DNA of 64,000 nucleotides from Aquilutibacter rugosus (GCF_036541335.1 NZ_JAZHBO010000001.1:124001-188000), one strand, 5' to 3'. Positions 17,513-27,095 are shown, counted from the stretch's first letter. Made by a program: numbers and translations. The notes: generated from the letters alone by a model not told the origin.

Positions 17513-18775
17513 TCAGATCTTTGCGCATGAGGCCGGCGCATGATTGGCCTCGAATACCTTCAAGGCAGTGCCGACGATACGATCGGCCATGGCGCGGTCA
17601 TCCACGATCGAACGCAATGCGCCTATTAGCCCTTCCGCCCCTTGCTCACTGACCACCATGCCCCATTTCTCGTATCGGGCGTACTCCACCGTCCCGATAC
17701 CGGCAGGCCCATATACCAGTGGCACTGCGCCAGTCATCATGTAAAGGTGCGCCTTTGTCGACACAGATAGACGGATGTATTTGCAAATCGCATTGTCGAA
17801 GGATTCGGGTAGGAATACGACATCTGCCTCGGAAAGCACTGGCAGCACCTGCGCATCCGGCAGATGTGGGAACAGCTTGACCATATGATGACGTTGCAGT
17901 GAGACTGCTTCCGCTGGCAATGACGGTGCATATACGCGCAATTCGCCAGATACGCCTTGCTTGCTTAGAGTGGCGAGCGCGTCCGCAAGGTCGCGCAGAC
18001 CTTCCCAGCGCTTGAGACCGAGTGAGCCCGAATACGCCACAACAAAGCGGCAGGGATCGAATGTTTTGGCGCGCCCGCTGTTAAGTAGCCGACGGTGATC
18101 GGTCTGCATCAAGACCTCGAACGGCAAACCGTAACGCTCACCGTACTCTCGAGCCATCTGAGCGGAAATGCAGTAACGCCGATCGCTCTTCCTCAATAGC
18201 CTCACAAACGCTCGGCGCACGACACCCCGCATACCGAGGAAGCGCGGCGCATCTCGATAAAGATAAGGCTCCCAATCATCTACAATGATTGTAGTTATCG
18301 GCACGCCGAACTGCTCATGGATCTGAACCGGAAGCCAAGTGAAGCCAAGGTCGAAACCCTGTGCGACGACAACATCAGGCGCGAAATCCTGGATAAACTT
18401 ATCCAATTCCGGTGAAATCCTCGGCTTGAACACAATCTCCCAAATCCCCATGGAAAGAATTAACTTCCCGAGCCGACGCGGGATCTCCATAATTAAACCA
18501 TTCAGCTTGGTTTTTTGAGCCTCGCCGACACATACGCTCTCGTGCAACTCTTCAGCCTTTTGCGCTTGCCCCTTCAGCAGTGAAAAAACGCGGCCAAACC
18601 GTCGATCCGCAGCCCCTAGTCGGTGTGTTGGGAAAGCAGGCGTTTCGGTGACTGCACCACCGGAATAAATCTGCGCGATGTTGGATGGGAAGGCGTCATG
18701 AAACCAGTTTCGAATCGACAGACTCGCTCCGTCGCGCTCGCTGATCAATGTCTTCGTTACTACCAAAACTCTCAA
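17513..18775 (-). CDS. Glycosyltransferase (GT-B fold)
   Basis: 420 residues. N-terminal RVLVVTKTLISERDG, a middle part with YCISAQMAREYGERYG and AYSGSLGLKRWEGL, and a C-terminal donor-binding region (VVFLPESFDN, KAHLYMMTGAVPLVYGPAG). This fits family 4 or a relative; specificity unknown. A TTG at 18775 with GGGAG seven bases upstream gives the proper N-terminus; upstream ATG codons (18826, 18856) would overlap the polymerase gene and add residues that do not belong to the fold. Confidence 0.8.
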   Translation of the reverse strand: MRVLVVTKTLISERDGASLSIRNWFHDAFPSNIAQIYSGGAVTETPAFPTHRLGAADRRFGRVFSLLKGQAQKAEELHESVCVGEAQKTKLNGLIMEIPRRLGKLILSMGIWEIVFKPRISPELDKFIQDFAPDVVVAQGFDLGFTWLPVQIHEQFGVPITTIIVDDWEPYLYRDAPRFLGMRGVVRRAFVRLLRKSDRRYCISAQMAREYGERYGLPFEVLMQTDHRRLLNSGRAKTFDPCRFVVAYSGSLGLKRWEGLRDLADALATLSKQGVSGELRVYAPSLPAEAVSLQRHHMVKLFPHLPDAQVLPVLSEADVVFLPESFDNAICKYIRLSVSTKAHLYMMTGAVPLVYGPAGIGTVEYARYEKWGMVVSEQGAEGLIGALRSIVDDRAMADRIVGTALKVFEANHAPASCAKI

Positions 18776-18803
18776 TGAACTGCTCCCACCGTTTTCTCGA
18801 ATG

Positions 18804-19886
18804 TTAGTTTGATAAGACAGATTCATACATCTTAAAGTTTGGAGCATAGACCTCACTCGTCCAGAACCTATAAGATGCCAATAATGTCCAGGCTATAAAG
18901 ACAGCACCTATCCCCCATCTAATGTGCTTGCGCTTTTCATGAGTTAGGATCAATGGCAAAGCCACGAGCATCGTTATCTGTGGATACATCATCAATCTTG
19001 CTGCCAATGCATTCACGAAAGTCAATGGAACAACTAGATAGGTGGTGGCGCAAACAAAAAGAAGGATCCTTTCACGGCCCCGATGCCGCAGTCCGTAATA
19101 CATGAATAGGACAAAAAATCCAGCTTGAGCCAGCACGCCTAGTCCGGTCCCGATGGTCCCCGATTCAGTGTATCCACGATATCGATCAACCTCAGCTTGT
19201 AAAGAATCGACCCAATGTGCCCCGTATTTACTTATTAGCCATGCAAAAATCAGGTACAGAGCTAGGTAGACATAAATCCACCGTCGCCCCGACAACAATC
19301 TGCTTAAACGATTATTTAATTCCGGCAACGCAATGATAGCAAGTGGGAGCATTGCCAAAGCCGACCGATGAAATAGCGAGGCAAGAAAAACACATAGTAA
19401 AAATAGAACTAACTTCTTACTCGCGAGAAATTGAACTGCAACTACGAAGATCATAATTGCAAACGCCTGCCTCATTGCTGACAAATGAACCAAAAAGTTT
19501 GATGGCTCCACCAGCAAGAGAAAAAATGAAAGCCACACGTAACGCTGTGGAGCCTCGCGAAGAATAAAGAAAAAGATTGCTGCCAAATAGACTACGGAGG
19601 TTCCAATGATGAGTCCACGATACCCAAATGGCTGCATTAAAATGTTTAGCCACAACCATCCTTTTTCAATTTGATTGTAAGGGGAGCTGAGTAAGCGATA
19701 GGAATCATGGTATACGTCGAAATATGACCAATAATCATTTCCGTATGAGTATCTAGGCCCCAAAAAGAGGAGCAATACGAGAAACGATGACGCCACGCAA
19801 AACACACGCACAGATCCCCGACGAGACGCGGATTGAGCAACCGAGCAAGCCAAAACAAGCAGACATACAAAAAAATATTCAAGCAT
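18804..19886 (-). CDS. wzy: Wzy/EpsG-like O-antigen polymerase
   Basis: 360 residues, about ten membrane helices across the whole length. The motif RYSYGNDYWSYFDVYH in the first large loop and HLSAMRQAFAIMIF are typical for the EpsG/Wzy polymerase family, which joins lipid-linked repeat units in the periplasm. Overlaps the glycosyltransferase gene upstream by 8 bases. Visibly AT-rich compared with its surroundings, as is common for wzy genes. Confidence 0.85.
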   Translation of the reverse strand: MLEYFFVCLLVLACSVAQSASRRGSVRVFCVASSFLVLLLFLGPRYSYGNDYWSYFDVYHDSYRLLSSPYNQIEKGWLWLNILMQPFGYRGLIIGTSVVYLAAIFFFILREAPQRYVWLSFFLLLVEPSNFLVHLSAMRQAFAIMIFVVAVQFLASKKLVLFLLCVFLASLFHRSALAMLPLAIIALPELNNRLSRLLSGRRWIYVYLALYLIFAWLISKYGAHWVDSLQAEVDRYRGYTESGTIGTGLGVLAQAGFFVLFMYYGLRHRGRERILLFVCATTYLVVPLTFVNALAARLMMYPQITMLVALPLILTHEKRKHIRWGIGAVFIAWTLLASYRFWTSEVYAPNFKMYESVLSN

Positions 19887-21123
19887 TATCTCGACCGACC
19901 AATTCCAGATACGTCGACGTCATAACTCTAACAATTGCCCCCCTTTCATGCCGCCTCATGGCTTCCTGACGTGCAGCTTCAACGCGCTCAACATCTACTC
20001 GTGCGAAACTTTCTACAATGCGACTCGCGAGTACTTCCATTTCATCGAACCGATAGGTTTCGGCTAGCGCTCCATTCAATGTCATGGTGCGAATGCCGCC
20101 CACCTGGCTGGCAATCACCGGAACGCCAAGCATCTGCGCTTCTGCAATCGAGTTAGAACTGTTCTCGATGGCTGATGGAGAAACGGAAACATTGCAGCGT
20201 AGGAATTCATTCCTCATTTGGGTGGCATCGAGGGCCCCCAAGAACTTCACGGCGTCCTGCATGCCCGACCGTTTAATCAATCTGCTCAGGTACTTCCCGT
20301 AACCGCCGCGGCGAATCCGTAACCTCAGCGACGACACGGAAGTAATGTCAGGCCCAGCCACCCGGATCTCGAGATCCGGGTAAGTTCGCCTGGCAATCAC
20401 CGCAGCCTTGATAAGCAGGTGTAGCCCTTTGATGGGATAGCCTGCCTGACTCACAAAAATCGAACGTGGATTGCAGTCCTTGTAAGACCAACGCCTATCG
20501 CCGTAGAACTCGTCGCGAAGCATTTCATCGCAGTGCACATACGGCGCATTGGGCCGAAGGGCTTCGACATGTGCCCTGTCCCAATCGGTCCTGCCCATGA
20601 TCGCAGTTGCCCGCGCAATATACTCACGTTCGGCCTTTCCGCGTTTAGCCATCTTTTGCTGCTGCTGGAATAACGTATCCATCCGCAGAAGATCCCGAAG
20701 CGTGATGTTGCGTACCACTTCCCAGAATGACATGCCCGCCAAGTAATAACGTGCGCAGACGGAAACCAATCCCTGAATCGAGACGACACTCGGAATTTCG
20801 GGGAACAGCTTTATCAACGCCAAACCATGAACGAACTCCGTTCCGTGGACGTGGACCAGATCGGGCCGAGAAGCGTCCACAATGCGTCGCCATTGCTGGT
20901 CGAGTCCCACCCGCCTGGAGATCAGGTGATACTCGATGCCATCGATTGTCTCTCCAATCATCGTCGGGCCATCGTGCAGCGCCGCAACCGAAAGTTCGAC
21001 ACCAGGAACCGCGGATAGCGCCTTCGCGGCGCCGTACATCCAGCCGCCGAAGACTGGCTCAGGCAAACCGTGCCGCTTCGCAATATCAGGGAAGAGCGTG
21101 TTCGAGACCCAAAGCACTCTCAT
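19879..21123 (-). CDS. Glycosyltransferase family 4
   Basis: 414 residues. A standard GT4 enzyme: N-terminal RVLWVSNTLFPD, HVHGTEFVHGLALIKLFPEIP, IFVSQAGYPIKGLHLLI and the EX7E catalytic motif in PSAIENSSNSIAEAQMLGVP (about 315-335). It overlaps the GT2 gene upstream by ATGA and the polymerase gene downstream. Sugar specificity unknown. Confidence 0.88.
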   Translation of the reverse strand: MRVLWVSNTLFPDIAKRHGLPEPVFGGWMYGAAKALSAVPGVELSVAALHDGPTMIGETIDGIEYHLISRRVGLDQQWRRIVDASRPDLVHVHGTEFVHGLALIKLFPEIPSVVSIQGLVSVCARYYLAGMSFWEVVRNITLRDLLRMDTLFQQQQKMAKRGKAEREYIARATAIMGRTDWDRAHVEALRPNAPYVHCDEMLRDEFYGDRRWSYKDCNPRSIFVSQAGYPIKGLHLLIKAAVIARRTYPDLEIRVAGPDITSVSSLRLRIRRGGYGKYLSRLIKRSGMQDAVKFLGALDATQMRNEFLRCNVSVSPSAIENSSNSIAEAQMLGVPVIASQVGGIRTMTLNGALAETYRFDEMEVLASRIVESFARVDVERVEAARQEAMRRHERGAIVRVMTSTYLELVGRDNA

Positions 21124-22073
21124 AGCACAATCATGCCCTTTAACGTACGCACGATCTTTCCACGCAAACGTTGTATAAATGTCGGCTTGAGTCCATTTAG
21201 AAATGTTGCAATCCGCTGAATCGCCATTGTACTTTCGATGATCGAGTTGGGCAGTATTACTTCAGGCTTCTCACACAATCGACTATCGTAGGTCCCCTTG
21301 CTCTTACTGCCGTGGGTTCCCGACCCATCATGGCCAATATTCAAGACATAACTGACTGCTGGATTCAGACACAGACCGTTGTTTTTGAAGATCGTCGCGT
21401 ACCAGTAGATTGCCCATGTATTGATCTGACCCGACTCATTCAATTGGACCTGTTTCCAGAAATCGCCAGCGCCGTTCAAGGAAAATCTCTTGATGTCACT
21501 TGGCGTGAATGTATTGATCAATGCGTCAGTGTCTTTTCGGTAATGGTGCCAACGGTCCTGCCAAGTCGCCCATCCCCAGCAGTTCATTACGCGCAAAAAG
21601 AATGCGTCGCCCAAGCCATCGTCCGGAATCGGATAGTTCCATCCGCTGATATGCCACACGCCAGGCTCGGTTTCATATCGGTCCAAAGCCTTATTCATGA
21701 ATGACAGGAACTCGCGACTGGTCACCAAGTCATCTTCCATCACGATGACGCGACCATATTCTTCGCAAACGTTGGACACGCCCTCGATGATCGAACCAGC
21801 AAGCCCCTTGTTCTGCGGCGACACCCGGAGCTCTACCGAGAGAAAGCCCCTCGCTTCGCGGACGATTTCGCAAACCGCTGCAATAGCACTCGAATCACGT
21901 TGATCCCTAGGACCGTCACAGTAGACAATTAGCCTCGTACGGGCTGCTAGGCTGTTCTCAGCGAGAGCGTCCAATGTTTGCTTAGTATGGGCTGGCCGAT
22001 TGAACGCAAAAAGAACGACCGGGGCAAAATCAGGGTCATCGGCTCCGCGAGTGAGATGTTTGGAATGCATCAT
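21120..22073 (-). CDS. Glycosyltransferase family 2-like
   Basis: 317 residues. GT-A fold: PVVLFAFNRPAHTKQTLDAL at the N-terminus, a DxD-like VMEDDLVTSREFL and GWGWATWQDRW, a pattern seen in sugar transferases of O-antigen clusters. ATG at 22073 overlaps the flippase stop by one base (TAATG); a longer reading to 22247 would lie inside the flippase gene and is rejected. A hydrophobic membrane anchor is absent. Confidence 0.85.
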   Translation of the reverse strand: MMHSKHLTRGADDPDFAPVVLFAFNRPAHTKQTLDALAENSLAARTRLIVYCDGPRDQRDSSAIAAVCEIVREARGFLSVELRVSPQNKGLAGSIIEGVSNVCEEYGRVIVMEDDLVTSREFLSFMNKALDRYETEPGVWHISGWNYPIPDDGLGDAFFLRVMNCWGWATWQDRWHHYRKDTDALINTFTPSDIKRFSLNGAGDFWKQVQLNESGQINTWAIYWYATIFKNNGLCLNPAVSYVLNIGHDGSGTHGSKSKGTYDSRLCEKPEVILPNSIIESTMAIQRIATFLNGLKPTFIQRLRGKIVRTLKGMIVL

Positions 22074-23398
22074 TAATTTAGGCGAGAAATAAGTGACCTG
22101 CATTGCAGAAAAAATAACGGCCTTGTCCTTGCAGTGAAGGCATTGAACAGAACACCGGACATAGCCTGCGCGACCAGCGAAGCAACAGCAGCACCCACCG
22201 CACCCCACAATGGAATCAGCTTCAGGTTGAGCGCGACATTGAGGCACGCAGCCAGCAGGGTGCGCGCGAACGTGAGTCGCTCCAGGCCTTTCACGACGTA
22301 CCAGCGTCCACCTGCAACCCCGAGGAACACAAAAACACTGGTCCAGATATGGATGGCCAGCACAGGAGCCGCCCCCCGGAATGATTCACCGTAGAGTAAT
22401 TCGATGATTTGATCGGCCAGCAGCCAGATTGGCAGCGCAACCATCAAGGCCATGACTACAAGGGCACGCAGCAAGCGCAGCATGTCCCGATCGAACCGGG
22501 CGCCGTCCGCTTGATCTGAACGCAGCAGCGACGGATAAACCGAGGTGACCACGATCATCGGCAAGAAGTACCAGATCTCGCTGATGCGCAAGGCTGCACT
22601 GAAGATTCCAACCTCACGATCATCGGCAAGCTGTCCCAGCATGATCTGGTCGATCTTCATGTAGATCGTGATGGTCAAGCCGGACAACAAGAGCGGCCAA
22701 CTGCGCCCAAGTAGCGCACTCGCGTGTGTCTTCACTACCCGCCAGCCGGCGCGCTGGCGGTTTATCTTCAAGAACACGAATACGAGCAGGACGGTCGCCA
22801 CAACGATCTCGCCCAAGGCCACCCAAGCGAAATCGACAAGGCGCCCTCCATTCAATATCAGGTAAACCTTGGCAACCGATGCAAGGACGAAAGCCGCGTT
22901 GTCCGTCCACACCGTATACCGCGAAATGACATGTGCCTCAAACCAGTAGCGGATGACGTCGGCCGACTTGATCACCATGCCGATGCCCATGATCACCACG
23001 ATGTAGCGCACGACCTCATCATTCTCGCGCAACAGCCAGATGAGCACCGTCATCAACGTGAGAGCCACCAAACTGCCAATCAACTGCAGTACGAACCCCG
23101 TTCCGAGCACGGCACCTTCGTGTTCCGGGTGCTGAACCAGCTCGCGCACGATGATCGGGTTCAGTCCCAGCACCGCGATCGCGGTGAACAGGACGACGAA
23201 GGCACTGGCGTAGTTGAACAGGCCGAACTGCTCCGGCCCCAGATAGCGCGCCACCCACACCCCTACCAACAGGCCACCCACCATGCGCAGTAACTTGTCC
23301 AGCAACAGCCAGCCGAGGTTGTCGATAATGCGAGCGAGCCCCGGGCGGGCGGCAATCTTGTGCTGCACGAGCGCGGGTAACAACTTGCTTAGGTCCAT
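22073..23398 (-). CDS. wzx: Wzx-type repeat-unit flippase
   Basis: 441 residues with about twelve membrane helices, a Polysacc_synt/MOP-superfamily protein. GWLLLDKLLRMVGGLLVGVWVARYLGP-type N-terminus (about 27-55), FGLFNYASAFV and YMKIDQIMLGQL are family landmarks. It should flip undecaprenyl-linked repeat units to the periplasm for Wzy. The ATG at 23398 (MDLSKLL) is preferred; a start at 23473 would add a charged, Arg-rich leader. Confidence 0.9.
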   Translation of the reverse strand: MDLSKLLPALVQHKIAARPGLARIIDNLGWLLLDKLLRMVGGLLVGVWVARYLGPEQFGLFNYASAFVVLFTAIAVLGLNPIIVRELVQHPEHEGAVLGTGFVLQLIGSLVALTLMTVLIWLLRENDEVVRYIVVIMGIGMVIKSADVIRYWFEAHVISRYTVWTDNAAFVLASVAKVYLILNGGRLVDFAWVALGEIVVATVLLVFVFLKINRQRAGWRVVKTHASALLGRSWPLLLSGLTITIYMKIDQIMLGQLADDREVGIFSAALRISEIWYFLPMIVVTSVYPSLLRSDQADGARFDRDMLRLLRALVVMALMVALPIWLLADQIIELLYGESFRGAAPVLAIHIWTSVFVFLGVAGGRWYVVKGLERLTFARTLLAACLNVALNLKLIPLWGAVGAAVASLVAQAMSGVLFNAFTARTRPLFFLQCRSLISRLN

Positions 23399-23565
23399 AT
23401 TGAACCCCGAGCCGAGACTTCTGCCGCTGCGTCGGTGCCGCGGCCTTGGTGTTTCATGCTCCGCCAACTCCACTCATCCGCGCATATGGCCGTTGCGGAA
23501 GTGGGAAAAGAGTGTTCGCGAACAGAGTCCGCTACTACAGTGGCGAGGGTGAAATACATACCGGG

Positions 23566-24858
23566 TTACAGGCGACCGTCGATGGCGGCGCGCGGCAGGA
23601 CTTGTTTCACGTCGTAGACGATGTTGGCTGCAGGTTTACCATACGCACGCACTCCGCGGCTACCCAGCTGTTTAAACTCATCGTGGCCGACGGCCAGAAT
23701 GATGGCGTCATAGGCGCCCTGTTCCGGCGCTTCGATTGGCGTCAGACCGTATTCGTGCTGTACTTCGGCGACGTCCACCCATGGATCGAACACGTCTACA
23801 TTCGCATTGTAGGACTGCAACGCATGGACGATATTTACCACTCGGGTATTGCGCAGATCCCGGCAATTTTCCTTGAACGTAAGACCCAGGATTAGGACAT
23901 GCGCCTGAACTGGATTGATACCCTTTCGCACCATGAGCTTGATGACCTGATCGGCCACATAGGAGTCCATCGAATCATTAATTCGCCGCGCCGCCATCAA
24001 AACGTCAGGGTAATACCCAACACTTTGTGCCTTCTGAATCAGGTAATATGGATCAACCCCGATGCAGTGACCGCCGACCAAACCCGGTTTGAATTTCAGG
24101 AAATTCCACTTGGTGCCTGCAGCTTCCAACACGTCGTTGGTATCAATCCCAAGCCGGTGAAAAATCATTGCAAATTCATTGACCAGTGCAATGTTTGCGT
24201 CGCGCTGGGTATTCTCGATGACCTTCGACGCTTCCGCCACCTTGATGCTCGGCGCCTTGTGCGTGCCGGCGGTGATGATGCTGCTGTATAGTGCGTCCAC
24301 GTAGTCGGCAACTTCCGGCGTACTGCCGCTCGTCACTTTGAGAATGCTGGGCAGTCGGTGTTCCTTGTCGCCCGGGTTGATCCGCTCGGGGCTGTAACCG
24401 GCGTAGAAATCCTGGTTGAACGTCAGGCCCGAGGTCTTTTCCAGAATCGGGATGCAGACTTCCTCGGTGCAGCCCGGGTACACGGTGCTTTCGTACACCA
24501 CGGTGTCGCCTTTCTTAAGCACGCTACCAATGGCGGCGCTGGCCTTCTCCAGCGGGGTTAGGTCCGGGCGCTTGGCCGAGTCGATCGGCGTCGGCACGGT
24601 GACGATATAGACCGTGCTATCGGCAATGTCCTGCAGTTCGTGGGTGAAGCTCAGTTGCGTGGCCCTTGCCAGCAGCTCCGGCTCCACCTCCAGCGTGCTG
24701 TCCTTGCCCTCACGCAGCTCAGCAATTCGGGCTTGATTGATGTCAAAACCGACCGTGGGGTATTTCTTGCCGAATTCCACCGCCAGCGGCAGGCCGACAT
24801 AGCCCTGGCCGATGATGGCGATCTTGGTTTGCTGCAAATCCACTAAATGACGCCCCAC
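23566..24858 (-). CDS. tviB: UDP-N-acetylhexosamine 6-dehydrogenase (TviB/WbpO-like)
   Basis: 430 residues. NAD motif IAIIGQGYVGLPLA, VPTPIDSAKRPDLTPL, YESTVYPGCTEEVC, EASKVIENTQRD and the catalytic-Cys motif GGHCIGVDPYYL (Cys about 267). Closely matches the TviB/WbpO group, which oxidises UDP-GlcNAc or UDP-GalNAc to the uronic acid, rather than WecC or Ugd. A hexosaminuronic acid in the glycan is inferred. GTG at 24858 or GTG at 24843 may be the start. The adjacent galE could supply the 4-epimer. Confidence 0.9.
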   Translation of the reverse strand: MGRHLVDLQQTKIAIIGQGYVGLPLAVEFGKKYPTVGFDINQARIAELREGKDSTLEVEPELLARATQLSFTHELQDIADSTVYIVTVPTPIDSAKRPDLTPLEKASAAIGSVLKKGDTVVYESTVYPGCTEEVCIPILEKTSGLTFNQDFYAGYSPERINPGDKEHRLPSILKVTSGSTPEVADYVDALYSSIITAGTHKAPSIKVAEASKVIENTQRDANIALVNEFAMIFHRLGIDTNDVLEAAGTKWNFLKFKPGLVGGHCIGVDPYYLIQKAQSVGYYPDVLMAARRINDSMDSYVADQVIKLMVRKGINPVQAHVLILGLTFKENCRDLRNTRVVNIVHALQSYNANVDVFDPWVDVAEVQHEYGLTPIEAPEQGAYDAIILAVGHDEFKQLGSRGVRAYGKPAANIVYDVKQVLPRAAIDGRL

Positions 24859-24991
24859 AAATCAAACGGAAAGCCACAGCCATCCGCCCCGCGGATATAG
24901 CCGTAGCTGAACAAGGGTTCATTATCCGACTTTCACGCGGACTTCACCAGAGAAAAAGTCCCGACCCACCGGTCACGGCCTGGCGCTGCCG

Positions 24992-25990
24992 TTAATACCT
25001 GATCGACTGCTGCCAGCGCCACGTATCCGCACACATCTCAGATAGCCCGAGCTCTGTCTCCCAGCCCAGCACCGCATTCGCCTTCGCCGTATTGGCGGTC
25101 ATTTCAGCGACATCACCAGCCCGCCTAGGCAGGATCCGATAGGGTATGGACTTGCCGGAGGCCGTCTCAAAGGAGGTCACCATCTCCAGCACGGAGTAGC
25201 CCCTGCCGGTGCCGAGGTTAAACACCTCGCAACCCTGATGTTCTACGGAGTACTCAAGCGCCTTGAGGTGGGCGCGCGCCAGGTCCATCACATGCAAGTA
25301 GTCGCGGACGCCCGTGCCATCCGGCGTCGGATAGTCATCACCAAATACTCGCAGGAATTCCCGCTGACCCTTAGCCACTTGGGCCACATAAGGCATCAGA
25401 TTATTGGGCTCGCCACGCGGTGCCTCGCCAATCAGGCCGCTGGGGTGGGCGCCGACCGGGTTGAAATAGCGCAGCAACACCGCAGAGAGCTCCGCCTTTG
25501 ACGCCGTCCAATCTCGAATCAGCTGCTCCATGACCAATTTGGTCTGCCCGTATGGATTGGTCGCCTGCAGCGGCGCATCTTCAGCCACCGGCACCTGTTT
25601 AGCATCGCCATAGACGGTGGCCGACGAGGAGAACACCAGTCTTTGCACCCCGTGACGCTCCATCGCCTGCATCAGGGCAATGGTGCCGCCAATATTGTTG
25701 TCAAAGTACATTAGGGGCTGCTCGCAGCTCTCCCCCACCGCCTTTAGCGCCGCAAAGTGAACCACCGCGTCGGCGACACCCTCAAGGGCCCGATCTAGAT
25801 CGGCTGGGTTGCGGATATCGCCCTCGACAACGGTCAAATCGCGCCCAGCAAGCTGCTTCACCCGGTCCAACACGTCCCGAGAACTGTTGCAGAAGTTATC
25901 GATCACGGTGACCTGGTGCCCGGCCTCAAGTAGCAGGACGCATGTATGGCTGCCGATGAAACCGGCCCCGCCCGTTACAAGTACTTTCAT
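24992..25990 (-). CDS. galE: UDP-glucose 4-epimerase
   Basis: 332 residues. GGAGFIGSHTCVLLLEAG, SSSATVYGD, NPYGQTK (catalytic Tyr-Lys) and RYFNPVGAHPSGLIGE are the complete GalE signature. It interconverts UDP-Glc/UDP-Gal and in some forms the N-acetyl sugars. First gene of the polysaccharide locus in transcription order, with a 170-bp leader upstream that has no other gene. Confidence 0.95.
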   Translation of the reverse strand: MKVLVTGGAGFIGSHTCVLLLEAGHQVTVIDNFCNSSRDVLDRVKQLAGRDLTVVEGDIRNPADLDRALEGVADAVVHFAALKAVGESCEQPLMYFDNNIGGTIALMQAMERHGVQRLVFSSSATVYGDAKQVPVAEDAPLQATNPYGQTKLVMEQLIRDWTASKAELSAVLLRYFNPVGAHPSGLIGEAPRGEPNNLMPYVAQVAKGQREFLRVFGDDYPTPDGTGVRDYLHVMDLARAHLKALEYSVEHQGCEVFNLGTGRGYSVLEMVTSFETASGKSIPYRILPRRAGDVAEMTANTAKANAVLGWETELGLSEMCADTWRWQQSIRY

Positions 25991-26162
25991 CGATTAATCA
26001 CTCAGTCCCTGGTTTGACAGCTGAATAACCCACCATTATCGGGGTTTGTGCGAGACTTCCATAAGTCTTGAGCTGAGAAAGTGTCGCGTAACGCCCATGT
26101 CTCCCTACAGCCGAAGAGGACCTTTGGACAGTGTGGCTCGTGGCGAGTGCGCGGGCCGAATT

Positions 26163-26444
26163 TTATTGCTTAACGAACGAGTGAATACGCAAATAGTTCC
26201 AGTCTCTTATCACGAACACCTTTATTTGATCACGCAGTTCCGCCAGCGTCAGTGTTGACTCAAACGCCAATGCGGTTAACCCCTCACGCTGCGCGTCTGC
26301 CACCCCATCCAATTCCGAGATGTCCTCAAAGAACGCCGACACGTGCATCTCAAAGGCATCGTGATCGGGCACAAACAGACATGACGGACCGATATCCCGC
26401 TCGGTGATTTCCTTTAGTTCAATTCGATATTTCAATACTGGCAC
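26163..26444 (-). CDS. Small protein of unknown function
   Basis: 93 residues, acidic, soluble, no signal peptide. Starts with GTG (MPVLKYRIELKEI) immediately after GTTAGGT; no known domain recognised. The beta-rich first third and helical rest give no clue. It lies between galE and the mgtC-like gene in an accessory patch. The GTTAGGT before the start resembles the left end of the cassette at 3273, but no attC is found after it. Confidence 0.55.
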   Translation of the reverse strand: MPVLKYRIELKEITERDIGPSCLFVPDHDAFEMHVSAFFEDISELDGVADAQREGLTALAFESTLTLAELRDQIKVFVIRDWNYLRIHSFVKQ

Positions 26445-26483
26445 CTAACAATTCTCATGCATACAGTGATTTGTGACTGGGTC

Positions 26484-26945
26484 TCAGCCGTTGCGCCGCA
26501 CCTCAAACCTCGCCAACACCGCCAGCGTAAACAGCGTCATCACCACCGCCATGGCGGCCAAGCCCCAATGCCCTAGCCCCACCACCACGCCGATGGCGGC
26601 CGTGGTCCAGATGCCGGCCGCTGTGGTCAGGCCCTTGATCTCGTGGTCGGCTGCCAGCTTAAGGATTGCGCCTCCACCGATAAAGCCGAAGCCGGTGGCC
26701 AGGCCCTGAATCACGCGCGAGAGGTCGGCATTGTCAAAGTCGTGGGTGATGCAGGCCAGCACGAACAGGCAGGCGCCCATGGATACCAGCATGTGGGTCC
26801 GCAATCCCGCCGGCTTGCCCGTGTGCTCGCGCTGCAGCCCGATAGCGCCACCCAGCACCATGGCCGCCAGCAGGCGGAACAGCACTCGGCCGATCTCAGC
26901 CGCGTCGGGCCATCCGGCCCAGAATTCGTTGATGAAGGAGTCCAT
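26484..26945 (-). CDS. MgtC/SapB-family membrane protein
   Basis: 153 residues. Four membrane helices with AAMVLGGAIGLQREHTGKPAGLRTHMLVSMGAC (split here as AAMVLGGAIGLQREH and GLRTHMLVSMGA), the conserved core of the family, and GFIGGGAILK. Lacks the C-terminal ACT-like domain of long MgtC proteins. In this family the role ranges from virulence-related ATP-synthase inhibition to unknown; none can be assigned from context. Confidence 0.88.
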   Translation of the reverse strand: MDSFINEFWAGWPDAAEIGRVLFRLLAAMVLGGAIGLQREHTGKPAGLRTHMLVSMGACLFVLACITHDFDNADLSRVIQGLATGFGFIGGGAILKLAADHEIKGLTTAAGIWTTAAIGVVVGLGHWGLAAMAVVMTLFTLAVLARFEVRRNG

Positions 26946-26955
26946 AGGGACATCT

Positions 26956-26990
26956 TAGCGTCTAGCGTCGAGACTCTAGCTTCTAGCTTG
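26956..26990. repeat. Degenerate heptamer tandem repeat
   Basis: Five consecutive 7-base units: TAGCGTC, TAGCGTC, GAGACTC, TAGCTTC, TAGCTTG. They lie just before the mgtC-like start codon (11 bases upstream of 26945). Such short heptamer arrays are seen in intergenic DNA of xanthomonads; no function is known to me. Confidence 0.6.
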
Positions 26991-27060
26991 GCGTCTGTCA
27001 TATACCTAGCAGGTCTCTTACCGCGGCATTTCTCAGACATAAACGGAAGTTACCCGGGTA

Positions 27061-27095
27061 TTGAAAGGACCTGTTAATAGGTCGATAATAAGGTC
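27061..27095 (+). promoter_or_regulatory. Promoter and operator-like repeats of the Phd/RelE module
   Basis: TTGAAA (27061-27066) and GATAAT (27084-27089) are separated by 17 bases, a good sigma-70 match. The spacer holds an inverted repeat GACCT-N6-AGGTC (27068-27083), and another AGGTC follows at 27091-27095. Type II antitoxins bind such sites to repress their own operon, so autoregulation is inferred. Confidence 0.6.

Noticed and set aside
22074..22247. Extended N-terminus of the GT2-like gene with a Cys/Gly-rich run
   Set aside because: It lies fully inside the Wzx gene, and the GT-A fold begins after the ATG at 22073.
26163..26470. Second possible integron cassette: the 93-residue gene starts right after GTTAGGT
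   Set aside because: No R''/L''/L'/R' set is found after its stop codon and no ACCTAAC-like core complements the left end. A 7-base match alone is expected by chance.
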